A DNA stretch of 64,000 nt from Schumannella soli (GCF_006517435.1 NZ_VHQG01000002.1:193390-257389), one strand, 5' to 3'; counted from the stretch's first letter, positions 26,803 through 35,348 are shown. The notes: a model not told the origin generated them from the sequence alone. Program-made: numbers and translations.

Positions 26803-27852
26803 ATGGCTGAGAACCCCCTCAAGTTGACCGCACCGGCCGATCCAGTCGAGAGGCAGCGCGCACGCAACGCCGCGCATCCCGAACGCGGTCCGCTCTTCCC
26901 CGCCACCGTTCCGTGGCGCGCGGTGCTCGTGTTCCTGCTGGTCGCGCTCGGCGGGGCGTGGCTCGTGATGCTGCCGGTCTGGCTGTCGGGCGACGGGCTG
27001 ACGAGTCCGCTGTTCGGGGTGCTGACGAGCGCGATGATGTTCACGCCGACGCTCGCCGCGTTCGTGGTGGTGCTGTTCGTGCGGCGCCCGCCGAGCATCC
27101 CGCGCCTGCTCGGACTGGGGCCGCTGCGTCCGGTGAAGCGCACGCTCGGGATGGTGCTGCTCGCCTCGGTGCTGCTGAGCCTGCTACCGCTCGCGGCGCT
27201 CTTCCTGGGCAGCGCGATGGGGCTCGTGAAGCTCGACCTGGTGCACTTCAGCGCGCTCGAGGCGACTCTCGAGCTGGCCGGTCAGCCGCACTCGCCCGAC
27301 GTCGTCTCGCGGGCCGTCGTGATGCAGCTCGCGCTCATCCCCGTGATCATCGTCATCAACGCCCTCGCGACCTTCGGCGAGGAACTCGGCTGGCGCGGCT
27401 GGCTGCTGCCGAACCTGCGTCCGCTCGGCACCCTCCCGGCGCTGGGGCTGAGCGGCGTCATCTGGGGCGTCTGGCACGCGCCGATCATCCTGCTCGGCTA
27501 CAACTACCAGCGCACGGATGCGCTCGGCGTGCTGCTGATGACCGGATGGTGCGTGCTGCTCGGCGTCGTCGTCGGCTGGATGCGGCTGCGCTCGGCCTCG
27601 GTGTGGCCGGCCGTGTTCGCCCACGCGGCGCTCAACGCGACAACGAACATCTACATGATCTTCGTCGACCGCGACAGCGTCGCCACGAGCACGTGGGGTT
27701 CGATCCTCGGCTGGTCGGGCTGGATCGTGCTCGGGCTGACGATCGTGGTGCTGCTCGCGACGGGGCAGCTGCGCAAGCAGCCGCTGCCGGGGCTGACGCT
27801 GGCGGAGAGCCGGGCGGATGGGGCGGGTGTCAGGTCCGGATCTGCTGACTGA
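26803..27852 (+). CDS. CPBP intramembrane metalloprotease
   Basis: 349 residues with about eight TM helices. CPBP/Abi motif 1 FGEELGWRGWLL (EExxxR) gives the catalytic Glu pair. Motif 2 is GVWHAPIILLGYNY (His) and motif 3 is FAHAALNATTN (His and Asn). These are the Rce1-type glutamic intramembrane peptidase signatures. Such proteins act in prenyl-protein processing in eukaryotes and in bacteriocin immunity or unknown roles in bacteria. ATG 26803 is preceded by GATGAGG. A VOC gene begins about 40 bp downstream. Confidence 0.93.
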   Translation: MAENPLKLTAPADPVERQRARNAAHPERGPLFPATVPWRAVLVFLLVALGGAWLVMLPVWLSGDGLTSPLFGVLTSAMMFTPTLAAFVVVLFVRRPPSIPRLLGLGPLRPVKRTLGMVLLASVLLSLLPLAALFLGSAMGLVKLDLVHFSALEATLELAGQPHSPDVVSRAVVMQLALIPVIIVINALATFGEELGWRGWLLPNLRPLGTLPALGLSGVIWGVWHAPIILLGYNYQRTDALGVLLMTGWCVLLGVVVGWMRLRSASVWPAVFAHAALNATTNIYMIFVDRDSVATSTWGSILGWSGWIVLGLTIVVLLATGQLRKQPLPGLTLAESRADGAGVRSGSAD

Positions 27853-27876
27853 CCGGTTGCCGGCCTGAGGTCGCGG

Positions 27877-27891
27877 GTGGACACTGTCCAC
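27877..27891. promoter_or_regulatory. Perfect 15-bp palindrome abutting a start codon
   Basis: GTGGACA-C-TGTCCAC ends directly before ATG 27892. Its first three bases could be a GTG start, with TGAGG 6 nt before it. It may be an operator or an mRNA hairpin over the ribosome site. Confidence 0.5.
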
Positions 27892-28347
27892 ATGACCTCC
27901 GTGACCCCCTTCATCTGGTTCGACGACGACGCCGAGCAGGCCATCCAGCTCTACACGAAGCTGTTCCCCGACGCGGCGGTGCTCGAGGAGAACCGCATGC
28001 CGGACGGCGCGCTCTTCTATGCGACGTTCCGCATCGCCGGGCAGACGGTGATGGCGCTCAACGGCGGGCCGCACTTCGTGAAGAACGAGTCGTTCTCCTT
28101 CTTCGTCTCGGTCGAGACGCAGGAGGAGGTCGACTTCTACTGGGATGCGCTCACCGCCGACGGCGGCGCCGAGTCGCAGTGCGGCTGGCTCAAGGACCGC
28201 TTCGGACTGTCGTGGCAGATCGTGCCCTCGGCGCTCATGCGCTACCAGGCCGACCCCGACCGCGCGCTCGCCGCACGGGTGAACGCGGCGATGATGCGCA
28301 TGCAGAAGATCATCGTCGCCGACCTGGATGCGGCGGCCAATGGCTGA
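27892..28347 (+). CDS. VOC/PhnB-like (3-dmu-9_3-mt fold) protein
   Basis: 151 residues from ATG 27892, or 156 from an in-frame GTG at 27877. Family-typical sequence: VTPFIWFDDDAEQAIQLYTK LFPDA, FRIAGQTVMALNGGPHF, SFFVSVETQEEVDFYWDALT, GWLKDRFGLSWQIVP. The family is misnamed after 3-demethylubiquinone methyltransferase; no methyltransferase activity is expected. Family alignment favours 27892, ribosome-site position favours 27877. It converges with the HxlR regulator. Confidence 0.9.
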   Translation: MTSVTPFIWFDDDAEQAIQLYTKLFPDAAVLEENRMPDGALFYATFRIAGQTVMALNGGPHFVKNESFSFFVSVETQEEVDFYWDALTADGGAESQCGWLKDRFGLSWQIVPSALMRYQADPDRALAARVNAAMMRMQKIIVADLDAAANG

Positions 28348-28439
28348 CCAACTGCGGCGACCGCGGCGAGCTCATCGGATGGGGCCGCTCGACGAGGTCG
28401 CGCTGTGATCGGGCGGACGACGCGGCCGGATCGGGCCGG

Positions 28440-28895
28440 TCAGCCGACCGCGGCATCCTCGATCCGCGTCACGATGCGCTCGCTCGGGATGACGGCGCCG
28501 GCGGCGATCGCGACGGCCTGGGCGGTCGCGCCGGTCTCGCTGTCGAGGAAGCGCATCCGGGAGTTGCGGGGCGATGGCCGGTGCCGGTCCGCCCAGTTGC
28601 CGAGCGCCAGCAGGATGAGCGAGAGCTCGCGCCCGGCGGCGGTCAGCAGGTACTCCTCGCGGCGCCGCCCGCCCTCGGGCTTGTAGTCGCGGCGCTCGAG
28701 CACGCCGCCCTCGACGAGGGAGCCCAGACGCGCGGCGAGCACGTCGCGGGGGATGCCGAGCGAGCTCTGGAAGTCGCCGAAGCGCGTCACGCCGGCGAGG
28801 GCGTCCCGCACGATCATGATCGTCCACTTCTCGCCGAGCACGTCGAGCGAGCGGGCGATGGGGCAGCGGTCGTCGCCACCGAGGATGCCGAGCAT
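28440..28895 (-). CDS. HxlR-family transcriptional regulator
   Basis: 151 residues. CPIARSLDVLGEKWTIMIVRDAL, FGDFQSSLGIPRDVLAARLGSLVEGGVLER and YLLTAAGRELSLILLALGNW are canonical HxlR winged-helix features, with the redox-capable N-terminal Cys (DDRCPIA). Leaderless promoter: TAAGAT, six bases, ATG 28895. It is divergent from the SDR gene at 28998; the shared 102-bp gap contains TTGAGTTTGAAAAG, so control of that SDR and of itself is likely. Confidence 0.93.
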   Translation of the reverse strand: MLGILGGDDRCPIARSLDVLGEKWTIMIVRDALAGVTRFGDFQSSLGIPRDVLAARLGSLVEGGVLERRDYKPEGGRRREEYLLTAAGRELSLILLALGNWADRHRPSPRNSRMRFLDSETGATAQAVAIAAGAVIPSERIVTRIEDAAVG

Positions 28896-28997
28896 GGATT
28901 CATCTTAGTTGAGTTTGAAAAGCAGATCCAGGTGTAGCGTGAGGGCTCGCGGACGACAGCCTGGTCGCGCCGCATCCTCGGATCGACAGGAGAGACC

Positions 28998-29696
28998 ATG
29001 ACCGACCTCAGCGGAGCCGTCGTGCTCGTCACCGGCGCCAACGGCGGACTCGGGGCGGAGTTCGTAACGCAGGCGCTCGACCGCGGCGCGAGCCGCGTGT
29101 ACGCGACGGCGCGGCGTCCGCGCGACTGGGCCGACGAGCGGGTGATCCCGCTCGCGCTCGACGTGACAGACCAGGCGAGCGTGGATGCGGCCGTCGCCGC
29201 CGCATCCGACGTCACGATCGTGGTCAACAACGCCGGCGTCGGCGGGGCCGCGTCGCTGCTCGCGGCGTCGGTCGAGGAGGTCGAGGCGCTGTTCGCGACG
29301 AACGTCTTCGGCGCCCTTCGTGTGGCGAAGTCCTTCGCGCCGGTGCTCGGCGCGAACGGCGGCGGCGCTCTCGTCGACCTGCACTCGGTGCTCAGCTGGA
29401 TCGCGCTCGCCGGTGGATACTCGGCGTCGAAGGCGGCGTTCTGGTCGATCACGAACTCGCTGCGCGTCGAGCTCGCGCCGCAGGGCACGCAGGTGCTCGG
29501 CGCGCACCTCGGCTATACCGACACCCCGATGATCGAGCACCTCGACACCGAGAAGAACGCGCCGTCCGATGTGGTCGCGGCGATCTGGGATGCGGTCGTC
29601 GCGGGGGAGCACGAGGTGCTCGTTGATCAGGTCAGCCGCGACGTGCGCGCGAAGCTGTCGGGGCCGGTGGAGGGGATGTACCCGCAGCTCGGGTGA
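28998..29696 (+). CDS. Short-chain dehydrogenase/reductase
   Basis: 232 residues, classical SDR. NAD(P)-binding TGANGGLG, NNAG motif (VVNNAGVGG), catalytic Ser (DLHSVLSW) and YSASK (Tyr, Lys). LGYTDTPM follows the active site. ATG 28998 has AGGAGAG. Substrate unknown. Divergent HxlR regulator suggests inducible expression, perhaps to an electrophile or quinone. Confidence 0.94.
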   Translation: MTDLSGAVVLVTGANGGLGAEFVTQALDRGASRVYATARRPRDWADERVIPLALDVTDQASVDAAVAAASDVTIVVNNAGVGGAASLLAASVEEVEALFATNVFGALRVAKSFAPVLGANGGGALVDLHSVLSWIALAGGYSASKAAFWSITNSLRVELAPQGTQVLGAHLGYTDTPMIEHLDTEKNAPSDVVAAIWDAVVAGEHEVLVDQVSRDVRAKLSGPVEGMYPQLG

Positions 29697-29736
29697 GCCC
29701 TGGTCGTGGCGCCGAGCGGTGCGGCACGATGAGGTC

Positions 29737-31380
29737 ATGAGCGAACCCGACGCCCCTGTCAGTGCCGACGTCGTCATCGTCGGCGGAGGGCACAACGGAC
29801 TGACCGCCGCGGCCTACCTCGCCCGGGCCGGGCGCAGCGTCGTCGTGCTCGAGCGGCTCGGGCGCACCGGCGGCGCCGCCGTCAGCGAGCAGGCCTTCGC
29901 GGGAGTGGATGCGCGACTCTCGCGCTACTCGTATCTGGTGAGCCTCCTGCCGCGCACGATCATCGACGACCTGGGGCTCGACATCCGGCTGGCGCGGCGG
30001 AGATACTCGTCGTACACGCCGGTTCCAGGCGACGCCGAGGGGCTGGGCTTGCTCGTCGATCGGAACGACGCCGACGCGACTCGCGCATCCTTCGCCGACA
30101 TCGGCGCCGCTGAGGATGCCGAGGCCTACGCAAAGCTCGGCGACGATCTCGGCGCGCTGGCCGAAGCACTCTGGCCGACCGTGACCGAGCCGCTGCGGCG
30201 CCGTTCGGCGGTGCGGACCGCACTCGCGCGTGACGACCTCTGGGACGAGGTGTTCGAGCGTCCGATCGGCGAGGCGATCGAGCGGCGCTTCGCGAGCGAT
30301 CTGGTGCGTGGTGTCGTCGCGACCGATGCGCTCATCGGCACCTTCGCCGGCCTGCACGACGCGAGTCTCGACCAGAACCGCTGCCTGCTCTACCACGTGA
30401 TCGGCGGCGGAACCGGCGACTGGGATGTGCCGATCGGCGGCATGGGCGCCGTGACCGACGAGCTCGCGCGGGTCGCGCGGGAGGCCGGGGCGCGGATCAT
30501 CACGGGCGCCGAGGTGCTGTCGGTCACGCCCGACGGCGAGGTGCGGTACCGGGTGGGCGAGCACGGGGTCGAGCAGACGATCTCGGCCGAGAAGATCCTC
30601 AGCGGGGCCGCGCCTGAGGTGCTCGACCGCCTGCTCGCCGCCGGCGGCGCGACTCCGGCGACCGGCGCCGCGCATCCCGAGGGAGCGCAGGTGAAGGTGA
30701 ATCTGCTGCTGAGCCGGCTTCCCCGACTGAAGGATGCGGCGGTCGCGCCCGAGGCGGCCTTCGGCGGCACCTTCCACATCAACGAGACCGCCACTCAGCT
30801 CGAGGCGGCGCGCGCGGCTGCGGCCGAGGGCCGCATCCCGAACCCGTTGCCGGCGGAGATCTACTGCCACACGCTCGCCGACCCGTCGATCCTGAGCCTC
30901 GAGCTCGCCGCGAGCGGGGCGTACACGCTGACCGTCTTCGGGCTGCACGTGCCCGACCGGCTGGCGAGCGCGGCGGCCGGTGGAAGCGAAGCGGCACACG
31001 ACGAGCTGCGCGACGCGCTGCAGGCGGCGGTACTCGCATCCTTGAACTCGGTGCTCGCCGAGCCGATCGAGCCGCTGCTGCTGACGGATGCGGACGGACG
31101 CCCCTGCGTCGAGACGAAGACGACGCGCGACATCGAGCGCGCGCTCGCGATGCCCGGAGGCAACATCTTCCACGGACCGCTGTCGTGGCCCTTCGCGTCC
31201 GACGACGAGCCGCTCGACACCCCGGCTCAGCGCTGGGGCGTCGCGACGGCCCACGAGCGGATCCTGCTGTGCGGGTCGGGTGCGCGGCGCGGGGGAGCGG
31301 TCAGCGGCCTCGGCGGCCACAACGCGGCGATGGCGGTGCTGGAGGAGTTGACCATTGCTCGCGCTACTCTTTCGTCGTGA
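29737..31380 (+). CDS. Phytoene-desaturase-like FAD oxidoreductase
   Basis: 547 residues. Dinucleotide-binding VVIVGGGHNGLTAAAYLARAG then VLERLGRTGGAA, a C-terminal FAD segment LLCGSGARRGGAVSGLGGHNAA. The family (NAD(P)/FAD-dependent oxidoreductase, PYROXD2-like) includes carotenoid desaturases and isomerases; the substrate is unknown. GAGG lies 5 nt before ATG 29737. The extreme C-terminus is odd: after VLEEL, where relatives normally end within a residue or two, it continues TIARATLSS in lower-GC sequence and stops inside the TIR gene start. The ancestral ending may survive as a remnant at 34116-34234. Confidence 0.9.
   Translation: MSEPDAPVSADVVIVGGGHNGLTAAAYLARAGRSVVVLERLGRTGGAAVSEQAFAGVDARLSRYSYLVSLLPRTIIDDLGLDIRLARRRYSSYTPVPGDAEGLGLLVDRNDADATRASFADIGAAEDAEAYAKLGDDLGALAEALWPTVTEPLRRRSAVRTALARDDLWDEVFERPIGEAIERRFASDLVRGVVATDALIGTFAGLHDASLDQNRCLLYHVIGGGTGDWDVPIGGMGAVTDELARVAREAGARIITGAEVLSVTPDGEVRYRVGEHGVEQTISAEKILSGAAPEVLDRLLAAGGATPATGAAHPEGAQVKVNLLLSRLPRLKDAAVAPEAAFGGTFHINETATQLEAARAAAAEGRIPNPLPAEIYCHTLADPSILSLELAASGAYTLTVFGLHVPDRLASAAAGGSEAAHDELRDALQAAVLASLNSVLAEPIEPLLLTDADGRPCVETKTTRDIERALAMPGGNIFHGPLSWPFASDDEPLDTPAQRWGVATAHERILLCGSGARRGGAVSGLGGHNAAMAVLEELTIARATLSS
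31365..31377 (+). promoter_or_regulatory. Leaderless promoter of TIR gene
   Basis: TACTCT at 31365-31370, six bases, GTG start at 31377. No Shine-Dalgarno is present. The hexamer lies inside the last codons of the oxidoreductase. TTGACC at 31348 is too close to be its -35. Confidence 0.6.
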
Positions 31381-32273
31381 AGGTCTTCATCAGCTGGTCC
31401 GGAGCCACGAGTCGAGCGGTCGCAGAAGCGCTCGCCGAATGGTTGCCTAAAGTCGTGCAAAGCATCGACCCGTTCGTATCTGCTAAAGACATCGATAAGG
31501 GTGCTAACTGGACCGTTGAATTGGCGCGTGAACTCGAGGACGCGGAATTCGGCGTGATCTGTCTGGCTCCCGACAACCTGTCTTCCCCGTGGCTTAATTA
31601 CGAGGCCGGAGCGATTACGAAATCGGTACATTCACGAGTTTGTCCAGTGCTTTTTGGGGTCGAGAAGTCCGACGTCAAGGCTCCGATCGCGCAGCTTCAA
31701 ATGACTGCGATCGAGCCTGAAGATTTCAAGCTCTTGCTCGCATCTATGAATAAGGTCGCAGGCGACGCTGTTCCATCGGCGGCGCTAGATGAAGCGATCG
31801 AAGTTTGGTGGCCGAAGCTTCAGCAGCGGCTCGAGTTGATCAAACTCCCTGGCAAGCCAACTCGTGGAGCTGTGGAGAGTCCAGAGCCCGTGAAACCAGA
31901 AATCGACATCTCGGAGATGATCGAGGAGTTGCTCCATCGAGTCAGAGACGTTGATACCCGTGTCGCCCGAATGGAGAAGCGAACCGCGGCTCCGCGTACG
32001 GTGAGCCCGTCGCGGCGCGACAGGCTTGAGCCGGCAGCTAGTTTCTTGAAGAAGGAGCTAGAGGCCGAGGGAATAGCTGTCTTCCAATGCGAAGCGACGC
32101 CACAAGGAATCGATGCATTGCTCGGATCCGACTTGCCCTCGCCCCTCCCGACTCGTGTTTTCGATGCAGCCTTCGAAGTCGCGCAGCACGAGAAGGTTCG
32201 CGTGCGGTTGTTGGCTTCTAACCGGACTGCCAGTTTTGCCCGCGATGGATCAACCGACGAAGCTCCCTTCTGA
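31377..32273 (+). CDS. TIR-domain protein, putative NADase effector
   Basis: 298 residues. Residues 1-150 form a bacterial TIR domain: VKVFISWSGATSRAVAEAL, FVSAKDIDKGANWTVELARE, FGVICLAPDNLSSPWLNYEAG (putative catalytic Glu in NYEAG, with the WxxxE spacing of TIR NADases), CPVLFGV. A predicted coiled coil follows (ISEMIEELLHRVRDVDTRVA RMEKR). A C-terminal domain of about 85 residues (LEPAASFLKKELEAEGIAVF ... HEKVRVRLLASNRTASFARD) is unrecognised and may be the sensor. Lower GC than neighbours; starts by 3-bp overlap with the oxidoreductase stop. A defence role is inference from domain and context; no partner such as ThsA or a cyclase is adjacent. Confidence 0.85.
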   Translation: MKVFISWSGATSRAVAEALAEWLPKVVQSIDPFVSAKDIDKGANWTVELARELEDAEFGVICLAPDNLSSPWLNYEAGAITKSVHSRVCPVLFGVEKSDVKAPIAQLQMTAIEPEDFKLLLASMNKVAGDAVPSAALDEAIEVWWPKLQQRLELIKLPGKPTRGAVESPEPVKPEIDISEMIEELLHRVRDVDTRVARMEKRTAAPRTVSPSRRDRLEPAASFLKKELEAEGIAVFQCEATPQGIDALLGSDLPSPLPTRVFDAAFEVAQHEKVRVRLLASNRTASFARDGSTDEAPF

Positions 32274-32450
32274 CCTCTGGAGAAGTAGATGGGTCGCGAT
32301 GGTGCGGATTGGTGCCGCCTCGGGCGGTCGCAACAGTGATAGTTCTGCCTTATCCAGGTCCGGTACTTAGCTGACAACTGCACCTCGCTCCTCGGCTGTA
32401 GGCGACCTTAAACACTCATCCAATATGAGCAGGGATCAGGAGGGGGACGC

Positions 32451-33260
32451 GTGCCGATCGACCTTGCCAGCAGGATGCCCGCGCAGGCGCTCATGGAGAA
32501 GCTGCATGCCCTCGAGCAGGACGGCGCCGTGCGCTGGCTGCCGTTCGGCATCGCGTATCCGTCGCGCGACTGGCTGTCGTGGTTCAAGGGCGCGCGCGGC
32601 GAGATCGAGGTCGCGCGGCGTCTGGCGAAGCTCGGCGATGGGTGGACGGTGCTGCACTCGGTGCCGGTCGGCTCGAACGACAGCGACATCGATCATGTCG
32701 CCGTCGGACCCGGCGGCCTGTTCACGATCAACACCAAGCGCAGCCCGGATGCGCGGGTCTGGGTCGGCGGCGGCACCTTCCTGATCAACGGCAGCAAGAA
32801 GCCCTACCTGCGCAACTCGACCCACGAGGCGCGTCGACTGGAGAAGCTGCTCGCCGCCGTCGGCGTCACGGCCACCGCCACACCGGTGATCGCGGTGTCG
32901 GGCGTGAAGTCGCTGACCGTCAAGTCCCCTCCGCGCTGGAACGGCGAGCCCGTGGAGGTCGTCGAGACGCCGGCGATCGCTCGACGTCTGCGCCGCCGTG
33001 CCCGGCTGGATGCCGACCAGGTCGGGCGCATCGCGGCGGCGCTCGCACGGCCCGACACCTGGGCCGCAAGCGAGCGGGTGTCGATCGACCTCGCGGCCCT
33101 GCGTGACGTCTACGACCGGCTGGACCGCGGTCTTGATCGCTGGAATCTGCTGGTGCTGCTCGTCGGCATCCTCGTCGCAGGTGGGATCGCGGCGCTCGCC
33201 CTCTCGATGGCGGGCGGATACCCGCAGTTCATCGCCGGGGTCGTGTCGAAGCTGTTCTGA
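32451..33260 (+). CDS. NERD-domain membrane-anchored protein
   Basis: 269 residues. Nuclease-related domain (NERD) about residues 45-160: FKGARGEIEVARRLAKL, HSVPVGSNDSDIDHVAVGP, LFTINTKR. The catalytic Asp and Lys are present but the central acidic residue (usually E-x-K) is Asn (INTK), a form frequent in actinobacterial NERD proteins whose activity is unclear. One C-terminal TM (NLLVLLVGILVAGGIAALAL). GTG 32451 has an excellent AGGAGGGGG. The 177 bp between the TIR gene and this one contain CTCAT-N5-ATGAG and no gene. GC is back to normal here, so it may not belong to the TIR insertion. Confidence 0.85.
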   Translation: MPIDLASRMPAQALMEKLHALEQDGAVRWLPFGIAYPSRDWLSWFKGARGEIEVARRLAKLGDGWTVLHSVPVGSNDSDIDHVAVGPGGLFTINTKRSPDARVWVGGGTFLINGSKKPYLRNSTHEARRLEKLLAAVGVTATATPVIAVSGVKSLTVKSPPRWNGEPVEVVETPAIARRLRRRARLDADQVGRIAAALARPDTWAASERVSIDLAALRDVYDRLDRGLDRWNLLVLLVGILVAGGIAALALSMAGGYPQFIAGVVSKLF

Positions 33261-33385
33261 CTCGCCGGTGTGCAGCGCGGCTCAGCAGTGCCGGCAGCGC
33301 CGACACCCCAGCACCACCCGCGCCACGAGGTGCTTGCGGGATCGACGTCATCGCGGATCGCGCGTTCGGCGCCGAGATCGCCGTC

Positions 33386-33703
33386 TCACCACCCCGTCGC
33401 GACGAGGATGATCGTCCAGACGATGCCGAGGGCGAAGGACAAGGTCGCGCCGAACAGGCCGAGCCAGAAGCCCCAGTAGCCGAGCCTCGTGCCCGAGCGG
33501 CGCGGACCGGACAGCACACCCAGCACGATCGCCGCGATCCCGAGCACCAAGGTGAAGTAGTCGACGATCGGCACCCAGCAGAGCACGAGCGACACGATGC
33601 CGAAGGTCAGCGCCAGCGCGCCCATGACGGGGCTGCGGCGAGGGGGCGCGACCGGCGCCGTGCCGGTGTGCTGGTCGGGCGGCGGGTAGGGCAGGGAGCT
33701 CAT
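33386..33703 (-). CDS. DUF4190-type small membrane protein
   Basis: 105 residues. Pro-rich cytoplasmic N-terminus (MSSLPYPPPDQHTGTAPVAP) then about three TM helices: ALALTFGIVSLVLCWVPIVD, LVLGIAAIVLGVLSG, LGLFGATLSFALGIVWTIIL. Looks like the DUF4190/TM2-like group. CAGGAT lies six bases before ATG 33703 (leaderless-type, or a weak AGGA ribosome site). Function unknown. Confidence 0.8.
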   Translation of the reverse strand: MSSLPYPPPDQHTGTAPVAPPRRSPVMGALALTFGIVSLVLCWVPIVDYFTLVLGIAAIVLGVLSGPRRSGTRLGYWGFWLGLFGATLSFALGIVWTIILVATGW

Positions 33704-33827
33704 TGTCTGATCCTGGGTCGTCGTCGGCGGTCGACGCTCGCCGGGCCTGCAGGCGAGCCGTTCTCATCGATGACGTTAGCGCGCGCGTCCGTCGAACGGA
33801 TGCTGTGCACTGCCTCGAGAGTGCCGC

Positions 33828-34007
33828 CTAGACGAGATCGCCGCGGGCCGCGCGGTCGTGGTCGTCCGGGTCGAAGAAGATCTCCGCCTGCGCCGCGCGG
33901 TTCAGCAGGGCGGTGCAGTCCGAGCTGCTCATCCGATTGACCACGTCGCGCAGGCTGTGCTGCGCGCCGTCGACCTCGTACGACCAGACGGCTCGGTACC
34001 GGCCGCC
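33828..34007 (-). pseudogene. Remnant of DUF3592-like gene
   Basis: About 58 residues (VWSYEVDGAQHSLRDV ... AEIFFDPDDHDRAARGDLV, stop at 33828) match the C-terminus of the intact membrane protein at 37738-38175 (RWEYVVDGQRYTFRD ... AEIFYDPEHPDQAARGDLIV). The N-terminal membrane segment is missing; upstream the frame runs into sequence homologous to another gene on the opposite strand. It is a truncated, fairly diverged paralogue. Confidence 0.7.
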
Positions 34008-34020
34008 GAAGGAGCGGCGA

Positions 34021-34115
34021 CCCGACGACGGGGTCCCGCACCACCACCCGAAACCGCCGAATCCCCGAACGAAGCCGGCGCCGCGACCGCGAACGCGGGC
34101 ACCACACGCACCCAC
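34021..34115 (+). pseudogene. Remnant of MFS gene 5' end
   Basis: Close match, about 85 percent by eye, to 36351-36438 inside the first 47 codons of the intact MFS gene (shared blocks CCGACGACGGG, CCCGCACCAC, ATCCCCGAACGAAGC, CGCACCCAC). Indels break the reading frame. Confidence 0.75.
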
Positions 34116-34234
34116 GGTGTCGCGACGGCGCACGCGCATCCTGCTCTGCGACGCGGCGCGCAGCGCGGGGAGCGGTCAGCGGACTCGGCGACCACGACGC
34201 GGCGATGGCGGTGCTGGAGGAGCTGGACATCTGA
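34116..34234 (+). pseudogene. Remnant of oxidoreductase 3' end
   Basis: Matches 31236-31348 at the end of the FAD oxidoreductase gene (shared GTCGCGACGGC, GGAGCGGTCAGCGG, GCGGCGATGGCGGTGCTGGA). The last frame reads AVSGLGDHDAAMAVLEELDI then stop, a credible ancestral C-terminus; frameshifts lie upstream. Joined directly to the MFS remnant. Confidence 0.8.
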
Positions 34235-34254
34235 GAGCCGGCGCTCTTGGGGCC

Positions 34255-35190
34255 TCAGTCGAACGCGACCCCCGTGAGGCGCGCTGAGAGCTCCCACATC
34301 CGGTTCGCATCAGCGTTCCGCCGAAGAGGCGGGAACAGCTCCACGGAGGCCGCCGCCCCGCTGAGCTGGCCCGCTCCGACCGGCGCGTACATGGTCCCCT
34401 CGTCGAGGGTCGGTGTGGTGGCGGCCATCAACGCCGGCTCCGCCGCGCTCTCCGGGGTGCCGACCAGAACGCCTCGGGCCGAGAGGAAGCGGATGATCCG
34501 CACGCCCGCAGTGTCGCCGGCGCGCCCGATCTCCGGGCGTGCGGCCAGAAGGCTGGTCGGCGCGACGCCGGGGTGGGAAACCGCGCTTGTGATGCCCCAC
34601 CCGGCCTCCGCACTGCGCCGCCCCAGCTCCACCCCGAGCAGACCGATCGCGAGCTTGGACTGTGCATACGCCCGAGCGACATCGTAAGAGCGCTCCCAGT
34701 TCGGATCGTCCCAGTCGATGACGGCACGGCGCGCCGCGACCGACGTCTGCGACACCACGCGGGCCCTCCCCTCCTGCAAGAGCGGCATGAGTTGCGCAGT
34801 GAGGGCGAAATGCGCCAGATGGTTCACGCCCAGCTGCAGCTCGAAACCATCGGATGTCACCCGGCGGTGCGGGGGTTGCATGACGCCCGCGTTGTTGATG
34901 AGCAGATGGATCGGCGTGGCGCGGTCGAGCAACCCGGTGGCGAGGGCCGCGACCGAGTCGAGTGAGGACAGATCGAGCTCGGGAAGATCGATCCGCGCGT
35001 GCGGCGACGTGGCGCGGATCGTCTCCGCCGCAGCAGTGCCTTTGACGGGATTACGAACAGGAAGTATGAGGTCGGCTCCCGCGCCGGCAAGTCTCGATGC
35101 GATCCGAAGTCCTATCCCGTCGCTGGCTCCTGTGATCAGCGCGACCGCGCCGCGAAGATCGGGGAGGTCGATTTCTTGATGGTGGCGCAT
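34255..35190 (-). CDS. Short-chain dehydrogenase/reductase (retinol-DH-like)
   Basis: 311 residues. Cofactor motif TGASDGIGLRIASRLAGAGA, Arg after it (VRNP) suggesting NADPH, NNAGVM (LLINNAGVM), LGVNHLAHFALT, catalytic Ser (VSQTSVA) and YAQSKLA (Tyr, Lys). HPGVAPTSL follows. GGAG lies 6 nt before ATG 35190; an earlier in-frame ATG at 35229 lacks support. Divergent from the HTH regulator at 35349, which probably controls it. Confidence 0.93.
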   Translation of the reverse strand: MRHHQEIDLPDLRGAVALITGASDGIGLRIASRLAGAGADLILPVRNPVKGTAAAETIRATSPHARIDLPELDLSSLDSVAALATGLLDRATPIHLLINNAGVMQPPHRRVTSDGFELQLGVNHLAHFALTAQLMPLLQEGRARVVSQTSVAARRAVIDWDDPNWERSYDVARAYAQSKLAIGLLGVELGRRSAEAGWGITSAVSHPGVAPTSLLAARPEIGRAGDTAGVRIIRFLSARGVLVGTPESAAEPALMAATTPTLDEGTMYAPVGAGQLSGAAASVELFPPLRRNADANRMWELSARLTGVAFD

Positions 35191-35348
35191 GGAGTTCTCC
35201 GCTCGAGTCGAATCGTGTGAAGCCACCATCGCGCCGGAGCTCGCAGCTCAGCCAGGACTCGGCGATCCGAGGTTGGAACCAGGGATCGCCGGGGCGTGGC
35301 TCTGGGAGACGCCGACCGGCACGATGGATGCCGAACGAAGGAGCAGGG

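Noticed and set aside
32451..33260. TIR and NERD genes as one two-gene defence operon
   Set aside because: They are 177 bp apart, the NERD gene has its own promoter-like region, excellent ribosome site and backbone-like GC, so linkage is not supported by the sequence alone.
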